The position numbers were made by a program, and so were the translations under genes. Shown piece after piece: positions 1-4,362 of a DNA stretch of 8,753 nucleotides (within the stretch, counting starts at the first letter, position 1; the number at the start of each line of letters is the position of its first letter). Below the pieces are notes generated by a model. The model worked only from the letters and a program-made list of their open reading frames with translations. It was not told where the DNA came from and made no database searches. The stretch is from Candidatus Avelusimicrobium fimicolum (GTDB lineage Bacteria > Elusimicrobiota > Elusimicrobia > Elusimicrobiales > Elusimicrobiaceae): NCBI GenBank assembly GCA_900541355.1, contig UQJU01000058.1:1-8753 (forward strand), read 5' to 3'.

Positions 1-20
1 GTGGACCGGACAGAAACTTG
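1..20 (-). repeat. Partial copy of the tRNA-Val 3' end (direct repeat)
   Basis: Bases 1-13 are identical to bases 202-214, which are the 3' end of the tRNA-Val gene. The match continues with a small indel (CAAG-TTT-CTG here against CAAG-TC-CTG in the tRNA, minus-strand reading). The rest of a tRNA does not follow, so this is a remnant and not a second tRNA gene. Both copies lie in the same orientation about 201 bp apart, as direct repeats flank an element inserted at a tRNA 3' end. The window begins here, so the full extent of the repeat is unknown. Confidence 0.6.
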
Positions 21-29
21 CCTTCCGAT

Positions 30-156
30 AAAATTCCTGACGGAATTTTCCTGCAGGCCGGGCTCGCGGTTTTTGCCTTTCGGTGCAAAAACGCACCTCA
101 AACAAAAACATCGCTCCGCCTTTCAAGTCCTGCCGCACGCAAAGCAGTTTGCGTGC
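30..156. repeat. Cluster of three perfect inverted repeats (hairpins)
   Basis: Three perfect hairpins lie in a row: 30-37 with 42-49 (8 bp, 4-nt loop TGAC), 69-76 with 85-92 (8 bp, 8-nt loop) and 135-143 with 148-156 (9 bp, 4-nt loop GCAG). A fourth hairpin, the tRNA terminator at 170-191, follows. No believable gene lies here. The open frame crossing 1-243 runs through the tRNA and is an artefact. Such density suggests a structured non-coding element, a palindromic repeat family or a decayed small mobile unit; I cannot tell which. Confidence 0.6.
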
Positions 157-169
157 TTCCGTTCCAAAC

Positions 170-191
170 AAAAACCCCGCTTGCGCGGGGC
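170..191 (-). terminator. Intrinsic terminator downstream of tRNA-Val
   Basis: A GC stem (175-180 pairing with 185-190) closes a 4-nt loop and, read on the minus strand, is followed by a run of five T. It lies about 10 bp past the CCA end of the tRNA gene, which suits a factor-independent terminator for a single-tRNA transcript. Confidence 0.75.
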
Positions 192-199
192 TTTTCAAA

Positions 200-275
200 T
201 GGTGGACCGGACAGGACTTGAACCTGTGACCTCCTGCGTGTAAAGCAGGCGCTCTACCAACTAAGCTACCGATCC
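200..275 (-). tRNA. tRNA-Val (anticodon UAC), CCA encoded
   Basis: Read on the minus strand, this 76-nt stretch folds as a complete cloverleaf. The acceptor stem GGATCGG pairs with CCGGTCC with one G-T pair. The D arm carries AGCTTAGTTGGTAGAGC. The anticodon stem CCTGC/GCAGG encloses loop TTTACAC, giving anticodon TAC (UAC, valine, reading GUA and probably other GUN codons). The T arm contains GGTTCAAGTCC. Discriminator A and an encoded CCA end the gene at 200. A promoter at 310-338 and a terminator at 170-191 make it a single-gene transcript. Its 3' end is partly repeated at 1-20. Confidence 0.97.
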
Positions 276-309
276 GAAAATTGAAATATCCTTAACTAGG
301 ACAATTCTT

Positions 310-338
310 ATTTTAGCAAAAATATAGCGCAACTTCAA
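310..338 (-). promoter_or_regulatory. Sigma-70-type promoter for tRNA-Val
   Basis: Minus strand: -35 TTGAAG (333-338), exactly 17 bp, then -10 TAAAAT (310-315). Transcription would start near 303, giving a 5' leader of about 28 nt before the mature tRNA. The leader contains a small TCCT/AGGA inverted repeat (289-292 with 298-301). Confidence 0.65.
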
Positions 339-444
339 CTATTTTTCTAAAAAGGTGAATTAAAGCTGCAAGTGCACCAGGGAAAATAATAAAAGATAAT
401 GAATTCTATTCAGTCTTTTTATTAACAACGGCAAACTTGCCTTT

Positions 445-503
445 CTATCCTAATAAGTATTTCCTAACTTTTTACAATAGGACGCTTGTCCCAACTAGGA
501 TAG
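445..503. repeat. Nested inverted repeats in AT-rich spacer
   Basis: The 263-bp spacer 276-538 holds no gene. It does contain an outer perfect 8-bp inverted repeat, CTATCCTA (445-452) with TAGGATAG (496-503), and an inner 5-bp one, TCCTA (462-466) with TAGGA (478-482). The word AACTAGGA also appears at 294-301 and 493-500. The structure lies 36 bp past the stop of the minus-strand lipoprotein gene. It could be its 3' hairpin, though no clear T-run follows, or a protein-binding site. The function is unknown. Confidence 0.4.
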
Positions 504-538
504 CGTTCACAAAAGCAAGGTTTATCCGCTATTTGCTG

Positions 539-994
539 TTAAGATTTTTCATTTACTTCGGTTTGCTTTTCCACGCGGTTTGCATAGATGTTAAATAACA
601 GTTTGACTCCTGTTAGATGTCTTGTGTCCTGCTCGTAAGTCAACAGGGCAATATAAACCGATTCATTGGCGTATTTTTTATACGAATCCACTTCGCCCAT
701 TAATTTCGGGTCAACTGAAATGACGGCAATATACCGCTGGTTATCCTTTTGTTCAACGGAACAGGTATAGGTTTTAAATGGGGTTATATTTTTTTGAGAA
801 ACGTTTTTTACAACAGGGCTCAATTGGCATTGGGATAAATAGGGAAAAAAATTCGCCACTTGGGGATTAGACTGAAAATAACTCGCAAGAATTTGGTGTG
901 CCGCAGCCTCGGTGCTTAAATCGGGCATAGGCTTATTAGATTGGCAAGCCGCTAATAAGAGAAGTGCCCCACCTAAGTAAAAAAATTTTTTCAT
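539..994 (-). CDS. Hypothetical secreted lipoprotein, 151 aa
   Basis: I do not recognise the family. The product starts with a classic lipoprotein signal: MKK, a hydrophobic stretch at residues 4-14, and a lipobox ending LAAC with the lipidated cysteine at residue 17. It should therefore be exported by Sec, processed by Lsp and tethered to a membrane, probably facing the periplasm. The mature part of about 135 residues is soluble, mixed alpha/beta in character, with cysteines in QCQL and YTCS that could form a disulfide. No catalytic motif is visible. The ATG at 994 is preceded by a modest SD (AGG about 10 nt upstream) and a TATAAT box at 1014-1019 with no good -35. It lies directly downstream of the 50-aa lipoprotein gene, past a terminator, so it may be partly co-transcribed. 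Confidence 0.85.
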   Translation of the reverse strand: MKKFFYLGGALLLLAACQSNKPMPDLSTEAAAHQILASYFQSNPQVANFFPYLSQCQLSPVVKNVSQKNITPFKTYTCSVEQKDNQRYIAVISVDPKLMGEVDSYKKYANESVYIALLTYEQDTRHLTGVKLLFNIYANRVEKQTEVNEKS

Positions 995-1013
995 ATTGTA
1001 TTACCTGTCCATA

Positions 1014-1019
1014 ATTATA
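1014..1019 (-). promoter_or_regulatory. Possible -10 box for the 151-aa lipoprotein gene
   Basis: A perfect TATAAT on the minus strand lies right after the T-run of the terminator at 1022-1054. A start near 1007 would give a short leader containing the AGG of the SD. The expected -35 region (1037-1042, GTATAG) is a poor match and sits inside the terminator loop, so the call is weak. Confidence 0.35.
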
Positions 1020-1021
1020 AG

Positions 1022-1054
1022 AAAAGCACCCTGGCCCTATACCAGGGCACTTTT
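1022..1054 (-). terminator. Terminator between the two lipoprotein genes
   Basis: CCCTGG (1029-1034) pairs with CCAGGG (1042-1047) around a 7-nt loop. The stem continues past a 2x2 mismatch as AAAAG/CTTTT. On the minus strand it ends in TTTT. It lies 15 bp downstream of the stop codon of the 50-aa gene. It is nearly symmetrical, but no plus-strand gene would use it. Confidence 0.7.
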
Positions 1055-1069
1055 CCGTAAAAGAATTAT

Positions 1070-1222
1070 TTATTTTCCACAGGGGGAAACTAATTCGCTG
1101 ATAGACAATACACCTAACAAATAGTCATTGGTGCAGACTTTTTTTCCGCCCACAGTACCGCGGGTACCCGTGCAGGCAGCCATAAAAACACAAGCCATCA
1201 TTAATAATACGATTTTTTTCAT
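1070..1222 (-). CDS. Very small lipoprotein, 50 aa
   Basis: This is a short gene that is easily overlooked. It runs from ATG at 1222 to TAA at 1070-1072. The product starts MKKIVLLMMACVFMAAC and has an SPII lipobox (MAAC, lipidated Cys17), so the mature peptide would be only 34 residues. It starts CTGTRG and contains two more cysteines at 30 and 48, which could form a disulfide loop. Support comes from a GAGG ribosome site about 10 nt upstream, a good promoter at 1276-1304, a terminator 15 bp past the stop, and the same signal-peptide design as the next gene. The CTGTRG start faintly recalls entericidin-type toxin/antidote lipoproteins, but the rest does not match. The family is unknown to me. 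Confidence 0.75.
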   Translation of the reverse strand: MKKIVLLMMACVFMAACTGTRGTVGGKKVCTNDYLLGVLSISELVSPCGK

Positions 1223-1252
1223 ATAGATATAACCTCAGGATTATATAGAATA

Positions 1253-1269
1253 AAGGTAAAAAATACCTT
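1253..1269 (-). promoter_or_regulatory. 5'-leader hairpin of the 50-aa lipoprotein gene
   Basis: AAGGTA (1253-1258) and TACCTT (1264-1269) form a perfect 6-bp stem with a 5-nt loop. It lies at the very start of the predicted transcript (start near 1269), about 30 nt before the start codon. Such a 5' hairpin may protect the mRNA from 5'-end decay, which would fit an abundant small lipoprotein. That role is inference. Confidence 0.4.
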
Positions 1270-1275
1270 CGTTTT

Positions 1276-1304
1276 ATTGTATATTTTTTTCACGAATATC
1301 ACAA
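1276..1304 (-). promoter_or_regulatory. Sigma-70-type promoter for the small lipoprotein gene
   Basis: Minus strand: -35 TTGTGA (1299-1304), 17 bp, -10 TACAAT (1276-1281). This is the best promoter match upstream of the 50-aa gene and gives a leader of about 47 nt. A second TATAAT-like box lies nearer the gene, just upstream of the SD, but lacks a -35. Confidence 0.6.
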
Positions 1305-1352
1305 TTCGGCTGCGGCTGTTAAAACATACCGTTGCAAAAAGAGATAAACCCT

Positions 1353-1384
1353 ATACCGAATCTAACTGATTAAACCGTCGGTAT
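1353..1384 (-). terminator. Possible hairpin downstream of the thioesterase gene
   Basis: ATACCGA (1353-1359) and TCGGTAT (1378-1384) form a perfect 7-bp stem with an 18-nt loop, 22 bp past the thioesterase stop codon. No T-run follows directly; the nearest, TTTTT, is more than 10 nt away. It could be a weak or Rho-assisted terminator. Confidence 0.25.
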
Positions 1385-1406
1385 TTGTATGAACAAAGGG
1401 TAACTC

Positions 1407-1892
1407 TTATTCTTCTACTTTTGGCGTGGTGCGGGCCCACTCTTCTGCTTCCGGCCCCCATTTATCCTTTACTGCTTGCGGAATTTTGAATAAAAGACTC
1501 GTGCACTTGGCCGAAACGGTGCCGTCCGGCAAAATAATTTCGCCCTCCACTTGCGCGCGGGAACCGCCGTCCCGTATGACGCGTCCTACGGCTTTTAGCG
1601 GAGTATTTGTAGGTGTATTGTGTTTGTACACCACTTCCATTTTTAGCGTAACCATCAACCGGTTGAAATCGTTATCCAGCAAAATGGCGCGTCCGGAAGT
1701 TTCGTCCAAAATGGTGGCAATAATGCCGCCGTGTACCGTGCCGGGATAAGAGCAATAATCGTCGGATAGGGTGAAAGTGGTTTCAATTTGTTTGTTTTCG
1801 TAATTGTTGAACCACTCCAATTTCAAACCTATGGGGTTGTTTTTACCGCAGGCAAAACAACGCAAAGAAGTAGGTTGGCGTAATTTTTTCAT
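1407..1892 (-). CDS. PaaI-family hotdog-fold thioesterase
   Basis: The 161-aa product is a single 4HBT/PaaI-type hotdog domain, probably hydrolysing a small acyl-CoA or similar thioester in the cytoplasm as a dimer or tetramer. Visible features are a CFACG-x2-NPIGL opening (residues 12-23), common in this subfamily, and the active-site segment VHGG (53-56) followed by a helix carrying LDE (62-64), where the acidic residue is the usual catalytic or substrate-positioning one. Strands of the fold follow (TLKMEVVYKHNTP; a region near SRAQVEGEI). The length is normal. The ATG at 1892 has a strong SD (AGGAG at 1900-1904, 7 nt away) and a TATAAT at 1912-1917. It is divergent from the CYTH gene. The substrate cannot be told from sequence. 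Confidence 0.9.
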   Translation of the reverse strand: MKKLRQPTSLRCFACGKNNPIGLKLEWFNNYENKQIETTFTLSDDYCSYPGTVHGGIIATILDETSGRAILLDNDFNRLMVTLKMEVVYKHNTPTNTPLKAVGRVIRDGGSRAQVEGEIILPDGTVSAKCTSLLFKIPQAVKDKWGPEAEEWARTTPKVEE

Positions 1893-1911
1893 AAGTGTTC
1901 TCCTAACTTTT

Positions 1912-1919
1912 ATTATACT
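1912..1919. promoter_or_regulatory. Overlapping divergent -10 boxes
   Basis: TATAAT on the minus strand (1912-1917) for the thioesterase gene overlaps TATACT on the plus strand (1914-1919) for the CYTH gene. The two start codons are 46 bp apart. Neither direction has a convincing -35, so the assignment rests on the -10 words and the spacing. If both are used, RNA polymerase could occupy only one at a time. Confidence 0.4.
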
Positions 1920-1938
1920 TTTTTGCTAAACTAATTTT

Positions 1939-2568
1939 ATGCCAAACATAGAAACTGAATTTAAGTGGGAGAGCAATTCTCCCCGCGCGTTTGCCAAGGT
2001 ACTCTCGGCGGTTTTGCAAGTCCCGTCGGTGAGCCTTTCCGCGCCCCGGGTTTTGCATATTTGCGATACGTATTTAGATACTCCGGAACGCTTTTTTGAG
2101 CAAAATAAAATTGCTTTCCGTGTGCGGAATACAGACGGCAAGTGGGAGGCTACCTACAAAACCCGCACGGAAGTAACAAACGGCCGTGCCGTCCGGCGCG
2201 AAGAATCTTTGCCGTTGCCGGGTATCAAAAATTTGGCGCAGGCACTAGCATTTTTGGCAGATAAAAAAGAGTGGGAGCATTTACCTTTAACCGGGTTAAA
2301 GCCGCTCTTTGCGCTCCGGAATAAACGGACTTCGTATGATATTCTTTTTAATGGCGTGGAAGCGGAACTTTCGCTGGATAATTTTATGATTTGCGTGTGC
2401 GGCAGGCGCGTGCTGATGAAAGAGGCTGAACTGGAATTAAAAAAGGGGCAACCTGATACATTGGACGAACTGGCACGCCAAATTACGCAGGCTTCCGGTT
2501 TGGCTTATGCCCGTGTGTCCAAAGTGAAAACGGCCCTCTCCCTGTTGGCCTTGTGGGGGGATAAATGA
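1939..2568 (+). CDS. CYTH-domain protein (CyaB/ThTPase-like phosphohydrolase or cyclase)
   Basis: The 209-aa product is a complete CYTH domain, the triphosphate-tunnel fold that acts on triphosphate substrates with divalent metal. The hallmark ExExK is E5-T-E7-F-K9 at the N-terminus. It is followed by DTYLDT (43-48), R61 and R63 from FRVR, K74 in the ATYK strand, R87-E88-E89, a later acidic/basic strand pair (VEAELSLDN; EAELELKKG) and SKVKTAL near the end. The product could be an inorganic triphosphatase, thiamine triphosphatase or class IV adenylate cyclase; the sequence does not decide, and no CHAD domain is fused. The ATG at 1939 places ExExK right at the N-terminus. No Shine-Dalgarno is seen upstream, and the leader may be only about 13 nt. 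It overlaps the following membrane-protein gene. Confidence 0.88.
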   Translation: MPNIETEFKWESNSPRAFAKVLSAVLQVPSVSLSAPRVLHICDTYLDTPERFFEQNKIAFRVRNTDGKWEATYKTRTEVTNGRAVRREESLPLPGIKNLAQALAFLADKKEWEHLPLTGLKPLFALRNKRTSYDILFNGVEAELSLDNFMICVCGRRVLMKEAELELKKGQPDTLDELARQITQASGLAYARVSKVKTALSLLALWGDK

Positions 2569-2978
2569 CAGTTTTTTTTGCATTACTGTTTAGTTTGGTG
2601 GTTCCCGGTGCGGGGCAGATTTTTACCGGGCACTACGGCGAGGGAATTGCATTAGGTTTACTGTTTGCTCTTGGCAAAAGCGTGCTTTTGCCGCTTGTTT
2701 TGCGGGTATTTAAAGTAAAGTCTTTAAAGCGTACGTTGCAGATTTTTTACGTTTGTAACTGGTGTTATATTTTGCTAATTTCCTATGCGGTTTGCTCTGC
2801 GGTTTGGCACGGTTTTTACGCGCAACAAACGCACGTGTGGTATGCGTTTTTATTTGCTTTGGCTGTTTCTTTGGGGTACCGCAATACGCTAAATGCGTTT
2901 GTTTTTACGGCCCTTTGCGGGCGCACGGACGTGTATAGCATTTTGCGCCAGAAAAAGCAATCTCCGACGGAAAAATGA
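2565..2978 (+). CDS. Small integral membrane protein with PGAGQ motif, 137 aa
   Basis: The start codon overlaps the stop of the CYTH gene (ATGA, 2565-2568), so the two are translationally coupled. The product is very hydrophobic, with three to four membrane segments at about residues 2-13, 26-47, 58-84 and 91-117, and a basic C-terminal tail. The opening VVPGAGQIFTGHYGEGIALG (residues 12-31) resembles the PGxGQ(F/I)YxGxxxxG signature of small TM2-like or DUF5683-like membrane proteins, which are of unknown function. I do not assign a role. The overlap hints that it works with, or is dosed alongside, the CYTH protein. No clear terminator follows; 2979-3031 is AT-rich. Confidence 0.75.
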   Translation: MTVFFALLFSLVVPGAGQIFTGHYGEGIALGLLFALGKSVLLPLVLRVFKVKSLKRTLQIFYVCNWCYILLISYAVCSAVWHGFYAQQTHVWYAFLFALAVSLGYRNTLNAFVFTALCGRTDVYSILRQKKQSPTEK

Positions 2979-3031
2979 GAAAAATAAGCGCTTGATTTTT
3001 TTAAAAAAATTATTTTACGACGAGAAAATGT

Positions 3032-3060
3032 TTGCATTTTACAATAATTTGTGCTATGAT
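3032..3060 (+). promoter_or_regulatory. Strong promoter for the histone-like gene
   Basis: -35 TTGCAT (3032-3037), 17 bp, then -10 TATGAT (3055-3060) preceded by TGC, an extended -10. The start would be near 3067 with a leader of about 32 nt. This is among the best promoters in the window and fits high expression of a chromatin protein. Confidence 0.7.
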
Positions 3061-3098
3061 TTTTATGAGGTTAAAACTAATTGTCTCAGGAGAAAAAA

Positions 3099-3428
3099 AT
3101 GGCTGTTAAAAAAACCGTGAAAAAGGCCGCCGCCAAGAAACCGGCCGCCAAAAAAGTAGCCGTTAAAAAGGCCGCAGTAAAAACACCTGCTAAAAAGGTT
3201 TGCAAAAAAGCCTGCTGTGCCAAAAAAGCCTGTGCAAAGAAAACCGTGAAGAAAGTAGCCGTCAAAAAGGCAGCAATCAAAAAAACCGCCGTTAAAAAAG
3301 CGGCCGTTAAAAAAACCGTGAAAAAGGTTGCTGTTAAAAAGACTGCTAAAAAAGTAACCGTAAAGAAAGCCGCCGCCAAGAAACCGGCTGCTAAAAAAAC
3401 GGTAAAAAAAGCAACAAAACGAAAATAA
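3099..3428 (+). CDS. Lysine/alanine-repeat histone H1-like DNA-binding protein
   Basis: The 109-aa product is built almost entirely of KK pairs spaced every 4-5 residues and separated by A, V, T and P. It resembles the basic tails of histone H1 and of chlamydial Hc1/Hc2-type proteins. It has 45 Lys and one Arg (about 42 percent basic) and no acidic, aromatic, Gly or Ser residues. It should be disordered in solution and compact DNA through charge. The block KKAAAKKPAAKK occurs near both ends (residues 8-19 and 89-100), so the gene grew by internal duplication. A cluster of four cysteines (35, 39, 40, 45) is unusual. The ATG at 3099 is chosen because AGGAG (3088-3092) lies 6 nt before it; the upstream TTG at 3081 would swallow the SD. 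It is monocistronic. Confidence 0.88.
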   Translation: MAVKKTVKKAAAKKPAAKKVAVKKAAVKTPAKKVCKKACCAKKACAKKTVKKVAVKKAAIKKTAVKKAAVKKTVKKVAVKKTAKKVTVKKAAAKKPAAKKTVKKATKRK

Positions 3429-3443
3429 TTTAAGTTCCAACCA

Positions 3444-3480
3444 AAAGGCCGGAGGGCAGCAACTCTCCGGCCTTTGCTTT
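3444..3480 (+). terminator. Terminator of the histone-like gene
   Basis: A perfect 11-bp stem, AAAGGCCGGAG (3444-3454) with CTCCGGCCTTT (3465-3475), and a 10-nt loop, followed by GCTTTT. It starts 15 bp after the stop codon. Confidence 0.85.
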
Positions 3481-3488
3481 TATACAAT

Positions 3489-3520
3489 AAAAATTCCCCG
3501 GCTCTAACCGGGGAATTTTT
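3489..3520. terminator. Bidirectional terminator between convergent genes
   Basis: A perfect 13-bp stem, AAAAATTCCCCGG (3489-3501) with CCGGGGAATTTTT (3508-3520), closes a 6-nt loop. T-runs occur on both strands. It ends the minus-strand ispA-dxs-LOG operon, 16 bp past its last stop codon, and backs up the histone-like gene's own terminator. Confidence 0.88.
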
Positions 3521-3536
3521 ATTGGCACAAATGAGG

Positions 3537-4355
3537 TTATTTAATATTGTAGAACTTGGCGACGATATCCCAGGCTTCTTCGGCGGTTTCCACCGTGGCG
3601 CAGGATTCGGCTTCTTCGGGCGAAATAACCCCGTAAGAGGCTAATGCCGGAATATTTACCACCGCATTCCAGAACTCTTTGCCGACCAAGACTATCGGGA
3701 TTTCCTGTTTTTTGCCTGTTTTAACGAGTGTTAAAATTTCAAACAGTTCATCAAACGTGCCGAACCCGCCGGGGAACACGACAAAGGCTTTTGCGCGCAT
3801 TACTAAATGCAGTTTGCGGATAGCAAAATAGTGGAACAAAAATGCCAAATTTTTGGTAATGTACGGATTGGGGTGTTGCTCGTGCGGCAGAGTAATATTC
3901 ATACCGATACTTCTCCCCCCGTTTTCAAAGGCACCGCGGTTGGCGGCTTCCATTAAGCCCGGCCCGCCACCCGTTACTACGGCAAAACGGTCTCCTGCGC
4001 GTTGTACGACAATTTTGGCAAATTTGCGTGCTTCGTCGTAATATTTGGAGAGTTTGGCTAACCCTTCCGTTTCATACACGCGGTTTTGCAAATTTTTGTC
4101 GGACGGATTTTTTGCAAGGGCTTCTTGGGCTGCTTTGAGTTTAGCGGCGGCATCTTTTTCCTCGCGCACGCGCGCACTGCCAAAGCAAACTACCGTGTCC
4201 GTTACGTTGAAATGGCGCAGGTAAAGTTCAGGTTTCATTACCTCTAATTCCATACGCACGGGGCGCATAATGTCTTTCTTTAAAAGCGCAATATCTTCAT
4301 ACGCTTTGATATAAGAATCTTCGTGTTCAATGGCCTGTTGTTCTTTGGTAGTCAT
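3537..4355 (-). CDS. LOG-family (TIGR00730-type) Rossmann-fold protein
   Basis: The 272-aa product has the lysine-decarboxylase-like/LOG fold. VVCFGSAR (55-62) is the first Rossmann strand, GGGPGLMEAANRGA (129-142) is the nucleotide-binding loop, and PGGFGTFDE (195-203) is the PGGxGTxxE signature that defines the family. Known members cleave nucleoside 5'-monophosphates to release the base (cytokinin riboside phosphoribohydrolase, AMP/PpnN-type nucleosidase), acting in the cytoplasm. It is longer than the core family of about 180-200 aa: an N-terminal helical region of about 50 residues and a charged helical insertion at about 64-100 are extra. It is the last gene of the operon. The SD (GAGG) overlaps the TGA of dxs, with a 7-nt gap. 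The link to isoprenoid synthesis is unexplained. Confidence 0.88.
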   Translation of the reverse strand: MTTKEQQAIEHEDSYIKAYEDIALLKKDIMRPVRMELEVMKPELYLRHFNVTDTVVCFGSARVREEKDAAAKLKAAQEALAKNPSDKNLQNRVYETEGLAKLSKYYDEARKFAKIVVQRAGDRFAVVTGGGPGLMEAANRGAFENGGRSIGMNITLPHEQHPNPYITKNLAFLFHYFAIRKLHLVMRAKAFVVFPGGFGTFDELFEILTLVKTGKKQEIPIVLVGKEFWNAVVNIPALASYGVISPEEAESCATVETAEEAWDIVAKFYNIK

Positions 4356-4362
4356 AAAGTCC

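Noticed and set aside
1..243. 80-aa plus-strand open frame ending in VDRTGLEPVTSCV
   Set aside because: It runs through the antisense of the tRNA-Val gene and the hairpin block, and its C-terminus is a known kind of false protein read from tRNA. It has no SD.
1070..1222. Entericidin-like toxin/antidote identity for the 50-aa lipoprotein
   Set aside because: Only the lipobox and a TRG tripeptide recall entericidins. The Gly/Ala-rich remainder is absent and two extra cysteines are present.
2980..3001. AT-rich near-palindrome around AAGCGCTT as terminator of the CYTH/membrane-protein pair
   Set aside because: The palindrome leaves no room for a loop unless the core is unpaired, and the remaining stem is nearly all A-T with a bulge.
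3081..3098. Upstream TTG start adding six residues to the histone-like protein
   Set aside because: The extra codons contain the AGGAG ribosome site that belongs to the ATG at 3099.
3063..3487. Minus-strand Phe/Gly- and Phe/Ala/Leu-rich open frames opposite the histone-like gene
   Set aside because: They are antisense shadows of Lys-rich AAA/AAG repeats, which always leave long open frames on the other strand.
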